A DNA stretch of 64,000 nucleotides, taken from JAIOQJ01 sp963718635. GTDB taxonomy: Bacteria; Planctomycetota; Planctomycetia; Gemmatales; Gemmataceae. The stretch spans positions 5,828,001 through 5,892,000 of the forward strand of contig OY970367.1 in the NCBI GenBank assembly GCA_963718635.1. The letters run 5' to 3'. The notes below the pieces were generated by a model. It was not told the origin of the DNA. It was given only the letters and a program-made list of their open reading frames with translations, and made no database searches. The translations under genes and the position numbers were made by a program. Each line of letters starts with the position of its first letter. Position 1 is the first letter of the stretch. Below, piece by piece: positions 42,004-50,224 of the stretch.

Positions 42004-42622
42004 ATGCCCGATCTCGTTCTTGCAATGACCGGCGCCAGTGGTTCGCCGTATGGCGTACGTTTGCTTGAGATGATGTTGCGCTGGCCGAACAGTACATCTG
42101 ACGATCAGCCCGGCCGCCGTCGAGGTGATGGAAAAGGAACTCGACCGCCGGGTGAAGCTCGATGCCTTTTCGGTTGAAGACTTGCTTGGCCCGTCGTCTG
42201 TCGGGTTCGACTATTCGAGACTACGCTATTATCATTTCCGCGATTTCCAGGCCGGGATTGCCAGCGGTTCTTTCCTGACGGGCGCAATGGTCATCTGCCC
42301 CTGCAGCATGGGAACGCTGGCGGCCATTGCCCACGGCATCTCCGAAAACTTGATCCACCGCGCGGCCGACGTCCATCTGAAGGAAAAGCGGAAACTGGTC
42401 CTTGTCCCGCGCGAAACACCACTCGGCTTGATCCAGTTGCGCAATATGGTGCTAGTGGCCGAAGCGGGCGCGGTTGTGCTTCCGGCCATGCCGGCTTTTT
42501 ATAATAAGCCGGCTACCATTGCAGAGATGGTGGACTTCGTGGTCGGCCGTATCTGCGATCAAATCGGAGTCGAACATCAATTGCTGAAACGATGGGGTGA
42601 CGAAAAAAGCCTGAGCCACTGA
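42004..42622 (+). CDS. ubiX: UbiX flavin prenyltransferase (one frameshift)
   Basis: About 205 residues once the frame is repaired. The start MPDLVLAMTGASGSPYGVRL is the UbiX/Pad1 FMN site (TGASGxxYG). The frame then breaks at 42078-42081. Restoring one GC dinucleotide gives LLEMMLRAGRTVHLTISPAA, which is textbook UbiX. Further on come ICPCSMGTLAAIAHG, where the conserved serine contacts the flavin, and KLVLVPRETPLGLIQLRNM, VLPAMPAFYNKPATIAEMVD, all typical. The enzyme adds a dimethylallyl group to FMN to make prenyl-FMN, the cofactor of UbiD decarboxylases in ubiquinone or other decarboxylation pathways. No ubiD is in the window. The frameshift is almost certainly a sequencing error, as every other motif is intact. 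Confidence 0.9.
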
Positions 42623-42777
42623 ACAAATCCGGTTGCCCTTCGGCCAGTTGAGCATCAGTTTACTTCACCATCTTCCTAACCGTTGCTGAGTTTCGCTAAA
42701 AACGTAACGTAAAAGCGGACGCTTTAGGCGCGTGCTGAAGCGATTGCTGTTCGTGCCGAACTCGAAAAGGAATCTAT

Positions 42778-44400
42778 ATGGCTCGTGTCGTCTTCATCCT
42801 GCTTTGCGGAGCAACGCTTTTCATCGCCACGCCGGCCATCGCTGCCGACAGCGCGGCGGCGGGAACTTGGAAATTCGATTTTGTTATCAAAGGCCAGCGA
42901 GGGCCGGTCAACCTCACATTTCTGGTGATGTTCAGTGAAGATGAAAAAGGCTGGATCGGCGATCTTCTCGGCATCTCTATACGCACGAAGAAAGAGCCGA
43001 AGATTGATAATCTAACGATCAAAGAAGACCATATAGCCTTTTCGATGAAACTGGACGAGGAGCCAATTTCGTTTGACGGTCGTCTGGCCAAAGACGGCAA
43101 AAAAGTGCGCGGCACGATCAAGTTCATCGGCAAGACCTTTTTTGTCGAGATGCTTCCGTCAAAATTGAAAAATCTTGATGATAAGTTTGCCGTGATGCGC
43201 GAAACGTTGGCTCAAGATACCAACAATCCGGAGTACTTTGAAACAGCTATCGCCGTTCTAGGCCAGGCGACCGCCAAGAAATTGAAAGTGGAAGATGTGC
43301 GCGGGATTGTTGACACGGCGACCAAAACCGCCGAATCGTATGGCCCGCGCTGGCAACGAGCCTTCCTCATTCAATTGAGTTCGACGCTGGCGGATCAAGA
43401 GGCTTTCATTCCGCTCGCGCTGGAACAGGCTCGGCAGGTGGAACGGATGCTCAAGCCGGACGACGACGCCACGACGCAGATGGAAGCCCTCGAAGCCATC
43501 GCTCATACATTCAAGAAGGCGAAGAAACTCGATGAGGCGAAACCGTTTGAGTCGCGCCTCGCCAAGTTAGAAGCCCGCGATTATGCGGACTACACGAAGA
43601 AGAACCCGCCTTTCAAACCGGAAGAGTACAAGGGCCGGACCGGCAAGAGCGATCGGGCCGTGCTTATTGAACTGTTCACCGGCGCCGATTGTCCGCCTTG
43701 CGTCGCGGCAGATTTTGCCTGCGATGCGCTTGCCGCCACATACAAGCCAACTGAAATCGTTTTGCTCGAATACCATGTCCCCGCCAATGGGCCCGACCCG
43801 TTGACGATTATCGACGGCCTGGAGCCGCAGGAGTTTTATAAGGTGAATACTGCGCCGCTGCTGTTCTTCGACGGCAAAGCTGCAACTCCACCAGCCGGCG
43901 GACCGGCCGCCGCCTCGAAAGAGAAATACAACGCCTATCGTAAATCGCTCGACGAGTTGCTCGAAAAGCCCGCCGGCGCCCGGCTGCAACTGTCGGCCGC
44001 GCAAAAAGGGGACGACATCAACATCAAAGCGACCGTCGGCGAATTAGACAATCCCGGCGAGAAGATGGTCATCCGTTTCGCGCTGGTTGAAGAGCGAGTC
44101 CGCTACGCGGGAAGTAATGGGATTCGCTATCATCATTGCGTTGTGCGTTCTCTGCCGGGCGGATCAAAGGGCGCACCTCTGACCAAGAAGGGGTCAGAAC
44201 ACACCGCCACGGTCAATGTGGAAAAACTTCGTGCGGAACTTGTTGCCGCCAACGACAAGATGGCGCAAGAGGATGGTACGGCCAGCACGATGAAGGCCCC
44301 CGAATTACGTAATCTTCGAGTTGTGGCCTTCGTTCAAAACGATGCAACGAGCGAGGTTCTCCAAACAGCCCAAGTGGAAATCGAAGAGAAGAAAGAATAG
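42778..44400 (+). CDS. Exported protein with thioredoxin-like (CPPC) domain
   Basis: About 540 residues. Signal peptide MARVVFILLCGATLFIATPA, cleaved after AIAAD. The first 125 residues form a beta-rich module (GTWKFDFVIKGQRGPVNLTF). A helical middle part follows. Residues about 295-400 are a thioredoxin fold with the active motif FTGADCPPCVAADFACDAL, a CxxC centre of the CPPC type, then LLEYHVPANGPDPLT and KVNTAPLLFFDGK (cis-proline context TAP). It may reduce or isomerise disulfides, or tether a haem or metal protein, in the periplasm. The C-terminal 140 residues are a beta-domain of unknown role. AAAGG precedes ATG 42778 by seven bases. No frameshift. Proteins of this size with a CPPC domain are common in Gemmata relatives. 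Confidence 0.83.
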   Translation: MARVVFILLCGATLFIATPAIAADSAAAGTWKFDFVIKGQRGPVNLTFLVMFSEDEKGWIGDLLGISIRTKKEPKIDNLTIKEDHIAFSMKLDEEPISFDGRLAKDGKKVRGTIKFIGKTFFVEMLPSKLKNLDDKFAVMRETLAQDTNNPEYFETAIAVLGQATAKKLKVEDVRGIVDTATKTAESYGPRWQRAFLIQLSSTLADQEAFIPLALEQARQVERMLKPDDDATTQMEALEAIAHTFKKAKKLDEAKPFESRLAKLEARDYADYTKKNPPFKPEEYKGRTGKSDRAVLIELFTGADCPPCVAADFACDALAATYKPTEIVLLEYHVPANGPDPLTIIDGLEPQEFYKVNTAPLLFFDGKAATPPAGGPAAASKEKYNAYRKSLDELLEKPAGARLQLSAAQKGDDINIKATVGELDNPGEKMVIRFALVEERVRYAGSNGIRYHHCVVRSLPGGSKGAPLTKKGSEHTATVNVEKLRAELVAANDKMAQEDGTASTMKAPELRNLRVVAFVQNDATSEVLQTAQVEIEEKKE

Positions 44401-44412
44401 TGCTTTGTCTCG

Positions 44413-44471
44413 GAAGTCTGACGACTTCCGCTACGCGAGAAGGCTCGTCGTAGCGGAAGTCGTCAGACTTC
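44413..44471. repeat. Fold-back repeat with perfect 23-base arms, copy 1
   Basis: gaagtctgacgacttccgct (arm 44413-44435) and its exact reverse complement at 44449-44471 enclose a 13-base loop. The same unit recurs at 44796-44854. It starts 13 bases after the thioredoxin-like gene. The spacer 44401-44891 holds only repeats. Confidence 0.75.
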
Positions 44472-44625
44472 GGGGCTGAGCACAAGTGCCCGGTCTACGC
44501 TAAATGTTCGGGCTGCAGCAACGCAAACAGGCTGTCACGACATCACAAACAGTTAGTCGAAACGGCAGCGACTTACCCGAAGATTCGGCTTGGATGACGC
44601 ACTCACCACTCTGGCTTTATTTTCG

Positions 44626-44690
44626 ACAGGATTAACAGGAATTACAGGATGACCAATTGCTTTCTATCCTGTATCTCCTGTTAATCCTGT
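44626..44690. repeat. Inverted repeat of the acaggattaacagga type
   Basis: acaggattaacaggaattac with its five following bases (44626-44650) pairs, with two mismatches, with 44666-44690. This sequence type is a common dispersed repeat in many bacterial genomes; role unknown. Confidence 0.65.
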
Positions 44691-44795
44691 CTGTATTGGT
44701 TCCTGAACACGCCCGCTAACCGTATGCAACTTCGCGGCGAGGCTTGCCTCGCTCAGCTCTCGTCAGTTGATGCACTAGCCATGCGAGCGGGCTCG

Positions 44796-44854
44796 GAAGT
44801 CTGACGACTTCCGCTACGCGAGAAAGCGCGTCGTAGCGGAAGTCGTCAGACTTC
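44796..44854. repeat. Fold-back repeat with perfect 23-base arms, copy 2
   Basis: Same arms as at 44413 (left 44796-44818, right 44832-44854) with a 13-base loop differing at one or two bases. It lies 38 bases from the end of the convergent kinase gene. Confidence 0.75.
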
Positions 44855-44891
44855 AGGGATGACCCAAGGCATGCGGGCGGGCTCGGACGTG

Positions 44892-46976
44892 TCACTCGAT
44901 CGTCACGCAGACGCGAAATCCAACCGTATTGTTCGGAATGCCCGACAACCAGCTGCTGCGAAATCCGGGACGGCAGAGCTTGGAAGCCGACCCGAATGAG
45001 CCGCCGCGCATCACGCGCTCCCTGCCCGTCGGGGGCCCGGCGGGATCTTTGCCATTTGTTTGTTCGTAATAGTGTTCGTCGAAGTAGTCGCTGCACCACT
45101 CCCAGACATTACCGGTCATGTCGTGCAGGCCCCAGGCGTTCGATTGCAGCTTGCTGACGGGGTGGTGCGTTTCTTCGGCGTTGTCCTTGTACCAGGCAAA
45201 TTCACCGACGGGTCGTGGATCGTGAAAGTAGGGAGATCGCGTTCCAGCGCGACAGGCATATTCCCATTCTGCTTCAGTCGGCAAGCGATAAACCCGGCCG
45301 GCGGCCATCTCCGCCGGCTGCTTCGAAAGTTCGTCGCAAAAGCTTTTCGCATCTTCCCAGCTAACATGTTCGACAGGCAAATTCCCATTGGCCCTCTCAT
45401 CTTTCTTGGATGAAGATGGATTGGTTTTCATTAGCCTTTCGTATTGTTCCTGCGTAACCTCCGTAGCGCCAAGGAGAAAAGGCCTGCTGATTTCAACTTC
45501 ATGTTGAGGCATTTCATTCGGGACGGCGATCGCTTCGGTCTCGGCGCTTCCCATTAAGAATTTGCCGGGCGGAATTACGATCAACTTCATTCCCAATGAA
45601 TTCTCCACTTCAACCTTCTCACCGAGATGTCGGGCCCATGCGTCCTGATAAACGCGAGCCTGCCGGGCGTCAAAGGGTGTGTTGGCAGGCGCCGGGGTGT
45701 GCCCGGTGAATTGCCTCGCCTCTTTAGTCTTGGCCCTGCCTCTATCAGCTACGTCGCCCGGATTTTTCGAACCGTCGTTTAAATCGGAGCGGTCGCCTGT
45801 TTTGGATGCAATGATCCAAATGAAGGCGATGGCGATGCCGAAAAGCCCTGCAAAAACCATTCGCCGCGTTTTGGAGGGCGTCGCTTCCATCTGAGTTTCG
45901 GTAGCTGCCGCCAAGGGAGCATGTTCGAATTCGCGAGGCCGAATAAATGTTTGCGAAGCGAGCGATGGAGGCCGGGCAGGGCTTGCCGAGGGCGCGTCGG
46001 AGTCGTTCGACGGGAATTCGAGGGCATTAAGGGCATCGACTACTTCCTGCGCCGTTTGATAACGCCGTTCGACGCGCTTCTCGAGCAGACGCATGATCAC
46101 CTGCTGCAGCCCAGCGGGGATGGCCGGATTGATGTCGCAGGGCAGAGTCGGATCGTCCACGGCCAACGACGTCAGGATCGCCATCGTGGTTGACCCGGTA
46201 AAGGGCGGCCGCCCGGTGCAGAGTCGATAGAGAATCACGCCAAGACTGAAGAGATCGCTGCGTTGATCAATGGCTTGATCGCGCGCCTGTTCTGGCGACA
46301 TGTAAGCCGGCGTGCCGACGACTTCGCCTGTTCTGGTGAGTTGCGTGTCTTCGACCTCATGCCGAGCTAGGCCGAAGTCGAGAATCTTCACCCGCCCGCT
46401 CGGCGCCTCAAGCCAAATATTCGCGGGTTTGATGTCTCGATGAATAAGGCTTTGCCGGTGGGCTGCAAACAGGCCGGCAGCGATCTCTCTGGTGATGCGG
46501 ACCGCCTGGCGCAACGTGACTTCGCCGTTATCCCGCAGCGATTTATCGAGCGGGAGCCCTTCCAGGTATTCGAGCGCTAAGAAAGGAACGCCGCGATCTT
46601 CACCCACCTGATGGATGGTGACAACGTGATCGTGCTTCACCTTCGCGGCTGCCCGAGCTTCGCGAAAGAATCGCTCTTTCGCGTTTTTCTCGACTACAAC
46701 TTCGGGCCTCATCACCTTCAAGGCGACCGGCCGCTGCAGGGCTTCATCCTCCGCCAGAAAAACGTAGCCCATTCCGCCTTCGCCGAGCAACTTCAAAACA
46801 CGATAACTTCCGAGTCGGCCGATTTCGTCGGGCGACTGCGGCGGTGCCAGAAACGCTTCGAACGTTGTCGCCGAAGGCTCGCGCTCCTCGGCCAACAAAA
46901 TGATCGAGCGCTCGATATCGTCCGTTACTCGAGCCGTCTTGGGCGATGACGTGCCATCACTAGCAGTTTCGGGCAT
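44892..46976 (-). CDS. Membrane Ser/Thr protein kinase fused to a formylglycine-enzyme-like (SUMF1) domain
   Basis: About 694 residues. The kinase (about 55-330) has the nucleotide loop GEGGMGYVFLAEDEAL, invariant lysine in PVALKVM, catalytic loop LIHRDIKPANIWLE, DFG in VKILDFGLARHE and SPEQ in place of APE. A proline/alanine-rich linker precedes one membrane helix (MVFAGLFGIAIAFIWIIASK). The outer half is a SUMF1/FGE domain: NSLGMKLIVIPPGKFLMGS, EVTQEQYERLM, YRLPTEAEWEYACRAGTR, GLHDMTGNVWEWCSDYFDE, VMRGGSFGS. In planctomycetes such domains usually serve as binding rather than formylglycine-generating modules; the two active-site cysteines near the end are not obvious. So an outside ligand may control the cytoplasmic kinase. 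Start ATG 46976. It is convergent with the upstream thioredoxin-like gene. Confidence 0.93.
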   Translation of the reverse strand: MPETASDGTSSPKTARVTDDIERSIILLAEEREPSATTFEAFLAPPQSPDEIGRLGSYRVLKLLGEGGMGYVFLAEDEALQRPVALKVMRPEVVVEKNAKERFFREARAAAKVKHDHVVTIHQVGEDRGVPFLALEYLEGLPLDKSLRDNGEVTLRQAVRITREIAAGLFAAHRQSLIHRDIKPANIWLEAPSGRVKILDFGLARHEVEDTQLTRTGEVVGTPAYMSPEQARDQAIDQRSDLFSLGVILYRLCTGRPPFTGSTTMAILTSLAVDDPTLPCDINPAIPAGLQQVIMRLLEKRVERRYQTAQEVVDALNALEFPSNDSDAPSASPARPPSLASQTFIRPREFEHAPLAAATETQMEATPSKTRRMVFAGLFGIAIAFIWIIASKTGDRSDLNDGSKNPGDVADRGRAKTKEARQFTGHTPAPANTPFDARQARVYQDAWARHLGEKVEVENSLGMKLIVIPPGKFLMGSAETEAIAVPNEMPQHEVEISRPFLLGATEVTQEQYERLMKTNPSSSKKDERANGNLPVEHVSWEDAKSFCDELSKQPAEMAAGRVYRLPTEAEWEYACRAGTRSPYFHDPRPVGEFAWYKDNAEETHHPVSKLQSNAWGLHDMTGNVWEWCSDYFDEHYYEQTNGKDPAGPPTGRERVMRGGSFGSASKLCRPGFRSSWLSGIPNNTVGFRVCVTIE

Positions 46977-47374
46977 AGGTGAAAATCAACTGGCGCATGG
47001 TTTCAAATTTCAAGAACACGGGGCAAGGCCTGGCATACCGGAAGAATATCCATTTTGGCGGAGAGCGCGTCTCTGTCAACCATAAAACGGTATGTTTCGC
47101 GCAGTATGAAAAAGCGGTGAGCTTTTCAGACAATAAGAACCTTGGGTAACCGAAGAAGCCGTAAATCTTCTCAAGTTCGGTGCGACAAACGAGGGAAACG
47201 ATCCTGCTTCAATTTCGAATTTTCGTTTTCAGCGTCCCTAAGCTAGTTTATCTGCTGCGCCGAGCTCAAGAATTCGACAGCTTATGCTGTAAGGCTCGAC
47301 GGAGACGGTGCGCCGAGGCGCCTGGTTTCGAGCCGTTTCGCCGGTGGGATGCGATGCGAAGAGGCAGTCGCCTC

Positions 47375-47423
47375 CGGGAAATATTTCCCGAAGACGAAAC
47401 CCGAGAAAATCGTGAGAAAACGC
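47375..47423 (+). repeat. Palindrome-plus-tail element, copy B
   Basis: A perfect 16-bp palindrome (cgggaaatatttcccg, 47375-47390) lies before the tail gagaaaatcgtgagaaaac at 47403-47421. The outer stem of copies A and C is missing. Confidence 0.7.
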
Positions 47424-47444
47424 ACGATGATAAAACGAAAACGA

Positions 47445-47531
47445 GTTAGCCGGGACGCGAAGGCTTTGCGAAGCGGAGCGCTCTCGGCCGGTAAACGCTC
47501 CGCTGCGCAAAGCCTCCGCGTCGCGGCTAAC
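47445..47531. repeat. Long inverted repeat with 36-base arms (three mismatches)
   Basis: The left arm (47445-47480) starts gttagccgggacgcgaaggc and ends gcggagcg. The right arm (47496-47531) ends gcggctaac. They face each other across a 15-base loop. A partial copy (gcgggacgcaaaggctttgc) follows copy D of the palindrome element near 47913. Confidence 0.75.
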
Positions 47532-47548
47532 AATTAGTCCCTTACCCT

Positions 47549-47573
47549 CGTTACCAGGCGGCGTCTGGTAACG
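47549..47573. repeat. Small hairpin cgttaccag/ctggtaacg
   Basis: A 9-bp perfect stem closes a 7-base loop. It is paralleled by an 8-bp stem with the same cgttac start at 11701-11725. In each spacer it lies about 100-140 bases before a palindrome-plus-tail element. Confidence 0.55.
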
Positions 47574-47686
47574 CGCGTTGTGTGCCTAGCGACGAGAATA
47601 AAGGAGTCCTTTCGCGGAGGAAAGGCGGCACTTATTTTCGCGCAGGTGCTCCCTAACGGGCGCGGCTCTGAGACGCCTTAAGGGAC

Positions 47687-47740
47687 CCCTTCGGGAAATA
47701 TTTCCCGAAGGGCGTTTCCAATTAAATCGTGGGAAAACGA
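47687..47740 (+). repeat. Palindrome-plus-tail element, copy C
   Basis: A perfect 26-bp palindrome (half site cccttcgggaaat, 47687-47712) is followed by the tail aaatcgtgggaaaacg at 47724-47739. It differs from copy A by a paired A-T to G-C change, which keeps the palindrome intact. Confidence 0.75.
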
Positions 47741-47831
47741 GCGATGACTTTTCAAACTTCCGTAGTGCAAGCGTCTCGCTTGAAAGTTGCTCAAACGCTC
47801 GACGCTCAATCGCCCGTCATTCTGACCGTCA

Positions 47832-47884
47832 ACCTTTTGAGAATATTTCCATAAGGTCAAACCCGAGAAAAACATAGGAAAACA
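47832..47884 (+). repeat. Palindrome-plus-tail element, copy D (degenerate)
   Basis: The palindrome region (accttttgagaat and atttccataaggt, 47832-47857) keeps the 26-base length but has several mismatches. The tail gagaaaaacataggaaaac (47865-47883) is recognisable. It looks older than copies A-C. Confidence 0.6.
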
Positions 47885-48105
47885 AACACCTCCGATTCTA
47901 AAACCCATTAGGCGGGACGCAAAGGCTTTGCCGCTTTGCAGGGAGGGTGGGAAGGGCGAGTTCCCTTTTGCCAGAATCGATTTGCGCACACCTGTTTAGA
48001 GCAAGTCAGGCAATTCGGATTGTCCATTGGCGGAGAATGGGCTATTGTCGCGGTTCGAGAAGTTGCGGCAACGACGCACATCGGTCATGGATGAGGGGGT
48101 GCGAG

Positions 48106-49134
48106 GTGGCCTTTACCGTACAAGAATTGGCGACATTGGTGCACGGCGAGCTGGTTGGAGACGGCACACAGTCGATTAGCTGCGCCCGGCCGTTAAGCGA
48201 TGCCCATGCCGGTGATATTACCTTTATCGAAGACGAACGGTATCTCTCGAAGTTTTATGCTTCGGGCGCGGCGGCGGCGGTCGTGTCCCTCTCCATTCCC
48301 GTCAACGGCAAGACGATGGTCCGGGTCAAAGAGCCCTTGATGGCGTTTATCGATATCGTGCAAAAGCTTCATCCAAAGCCGGTCGCTGCGTTCGAAGGCG
48401 TTCATCCGAAAGCACAGGTTCATCCATCCGTCTATTTGCCGCCCGATGTTGCAGTCGGGCCGTTTGCCGTCATCGGGGAAGGCTCAATGATCGGACGGCG
48501 GACGTATATTCATGCCGGCGTGATAGTGGGTAGTCACTGCCGTCTGGGTGAAGATGTCGTTTTGCATCCGAACGTGGTGCTATACGATGGCTGCGTCGTA
48601 GGCGACCGAGCGATCGTTCACGCCAATTCGGTGATCGGCGCCGATGGATTTGGCTACCGTCTCGTACAGGGCAAGCACGTCAAAGTGCCTCAGCTTGGAA
48701 TTGTCGAAATCGCGGAAGATGTCGAAATCGGCGCTTGCACCACCATCGACCGTGCTACCTTTGGCGCCACTCGCATCGGCCAGGGAACAAAGATCGACAA
48801 CCTGGTTATGGTTGGGCATAACTGCCAGATCGGACGGCATAACCTTTTCGTGAGTCAAGTCGGCATCGCCGGCTCGGTAACGACAGGCGACTATGTCGTG
48901 ATGGCGGGCCAAGTCGGCATCGCCGATCATTTGCATATTGGCGACCGTTCCCTGCTCGGCGCGAAGGCGGGCGTTCATAAGGATGTGGCCGCCGATCAAC
49001 GCATGCTCGGCGCGCCGGCGACCCCCGACAAAGAACAGATGCGGATCATGATGACCCTCGAAAAGTTGCCCGAAATCCGCCGCGACATCAAAAAGATCAA
49101 GCACCATCTCGGCCTCGACGACGGGGAGAAATAA
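48106..49134 (+). CDS. lpxD: LpxD, UDP-3-O-acylglucosamine N-acyltransferase
   Basis: About 342 residues. An N-terminal UDP-binding domain (FTVQELATLVHGELVGD to FIEDERYLSKFYAS) is followed by a left-handed beta-helix of hexapeptide repeats (VHPSVYLPPDVAVGPFAVIG and on). The catalytic histidine lies in MVGHNCQIGRHN, and HANSVIGADGFGYR is conserved. The C-terminal helix KKIKHHLGLD caps the trimer. The enzyme adds the second acyl chain in lipid A synthesis, taking acyl-ACP. GTG 48106 is used because GAGGGGG sits six bases upstream and the family begins at this point; an ATG 15 bases earlier is possible. The following gene lpxI begins two bases after its stop. Confidence 0.94.
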   Translation: MAFTVQELATLVHGELVGDGTQSISCARPLSDAHAGDITFIEDERYLSKFYASGAAAAVVSLSIPVNGKTMVRVKEPLMAFIDIVQKLHPKPVAAFEGVHPKAQVHPSVYLPPDVAVGPFAVIGEGSMIGRRTYIHAGVIVGSHCRLGEDVVLHPNVVLYDGCVVGDRAIVHANSVIGADGFGYRLVQGKHVKVPQLGIVEIAEDVEIGACTTIDRATFGATRIGQGTKIDNLVMVGHNCQIGRHNLFVSQVGIAGSVTTGDYVVMAGQVGIADHLHIGDRSLLGAKAGVHKDVAADQRMLGAPATPDKEQMRIMMTLEKLPEIRRDIKKIKHHLGLDDGEK

Positions 49135-49135
49135 C

Positions 49136-50023
49136 TTGCTGCCCGCTCTGACTCGGCTTTTCCGAACGGAAACGATCCCTACCAACGACAGAATCGTGGA
49201 GCCGATCGGCTTGATTGCCGGCTGGGGCCGTTTTCCCATTTATTTCGCCGAGAAAGCGAAACGGCTCGGCATTCCCGTTATATGTGTCGGCATCCGCGGC
49301 ATGGCCGACCGCGCCAGCCTCGAACCGCTCGTGCATCGGTTTTATGTAAGCCGCATGGCTTCCCTCGGCGGCCCGATTCGATGCTTTCGTCGTGAAGGCG
49401 TTCGACGCTACATGATGGCCGGCAAGATTCTCAAAGTGAACATGTTCCGCCCGGGCCGACTAGTCACGCTTTTTCCCGACTGGCAGATGTTGCGGTTTTA
49501 CTTTTGGCGTCGCCGGCGCGACAATCGGGACGACAACCTGACGCTCGGCCTGATGGATGAATTCGCCAAGCAAGGACTTATCTCGACTTCCGCCCTCGAA
49601 CTCTGTCCGGAGCTTCTTGTGAAACCAGGCGTGTTGACGAAACGGAAGCCGACTCGGTCCGAAGAAAAAGACATCGCTTTCGGGTGGGAATTAGCCAAGG
49701 AAATGGGACGCCTCGACGTCGGCCAGAGCGTGATGGTGCGCGACCAGGCCATCCTCGCCGTTGAAGCGATTGAAGGGACGGATCGCGCCATTCAGCGCGC
49801 GGGCGATCTCTGTCGTTCGGGAGGCTTTACCGTCGTCAAAGTTGCCAAGCCGCAGCAAGACATGCGTTTTGACGTGCCGGCGGTCGGAGTTTCGACGATC
49901 GAGACCATGACGAAGGCCGGCGGACGCGTCCTCGCCATCGAAGCCAACAAGACGATTCTGCTCGACGAAGAGCAGACGATCGCGATGGCCAATCGGTGCG
50001 GAATTACGATCGCCGCTTTGTAG
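49136..50023 (+). CDS. lpxI: LpxI, UDP-2,3-diacylglucosamine pyrophosphatase (DUF1009)
   Basis: About 295 residues. IGLIAGWGRFPIYFAEKAKR opens the N-terminal domain with the GxGxFP motif. RYMMAGKILKVNMFRP and DDNLTLGLMDEFAKQGL mark its middle, and the C-terminal catalytic part has DVGQSVMVRDQAILAVEAIE, GTDRAIQRAGDL, RFDVPAVGVSTIETM and ILLDEEQTIAMAN. LpxI cleaves UDP-diacylglucosamine to lipid X, the role filled by LpxH in many proteobacteria. Planctomycetes use LpxI, so the pairing with lpxD is natural. TTG 49136 is the likely start: GGGGAG lies seven bases upstream and the gene is only two bases behind lpxD. About 18 residues precede the conserved fold. Confidence 0.93.
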   Translation: MLPALTRLFRTETIPTNDRIVEPIGLIAGWGRFPIYFAEKAKRLGIPVICVGIRGMADRASLEPLVHRFYVSRMASLGGPIRCFRREGVRRYMMAGKILKVNMFRPGRLVTLFPDWQMLRFYFWRRRRDNRDDNLTLGLMDEFAKQGLISTSALELCPELLVKPGVLTKRKPTRSEEKDIAFGWELAKEMGRLDVGQSVMVRDQAILAVEAIEGTDRAIQRAGDLCRSGGFTVVKVAKPQQDMRFDVPAVGVSTIETMTKAGGRVLAIEANKTILLDEEQTIAMANRCGITIAAL

Positions 50024-50224
50024 ATAAGACCTTCTCTTCGGTAGAATCCGCGCATTCCGCCCAAAAAGCGGAGTCGGTTCCAGACGAAAGCGCCAGATGC
50101 TCTCTTTCAGCAGGCGCAATGTTCGGTAGAATAATTTCATCCCTATTGAGGTCTGGCGTCCGATGGTCGCCGGCGCCATCTTCCCGAAGCACTCTCCGAG
50201 CCGCTCGTCGCGTTAGGCCGGTCT

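Larger units (their letters stand above)
46977..48105. other. 1.1-kb gene-free spacer packed with dispersed repeats
   Basis: No gene is supported between the kinase and lpxD. It contains three palindrome-plus-tail elements (47375, 47687, 47832), a 36-base-arm inverted repeat (47445-47531) and the small hairpin cgttaccag/ctggtaacg (47549-47573). The hairpin cgttacgc/gcgtaacg at 11701 has the same layout. The element order hairpin then palindrome element is shared with the spacer at 11.7 kb. The remaining sequence, including 46977-47370, shows nothing I can name. Confidence 0.6.

Noticed and set aside
11821..47884. A CRISPR array, because short similar units recur.
   Set aside because: The copies are dispersed, differ in spacing by kilobases, contain palindromes and are not separated by uniform spacers; no cas gene is near.
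47947..48105. A 53-residue N-terminal extension in frame with lpxD.
   Set aside because: LpxD proteins begin at the GTG at 48106, which has a strong ribosome site; the extension has no similarity and passes through repeat-derived DNA.
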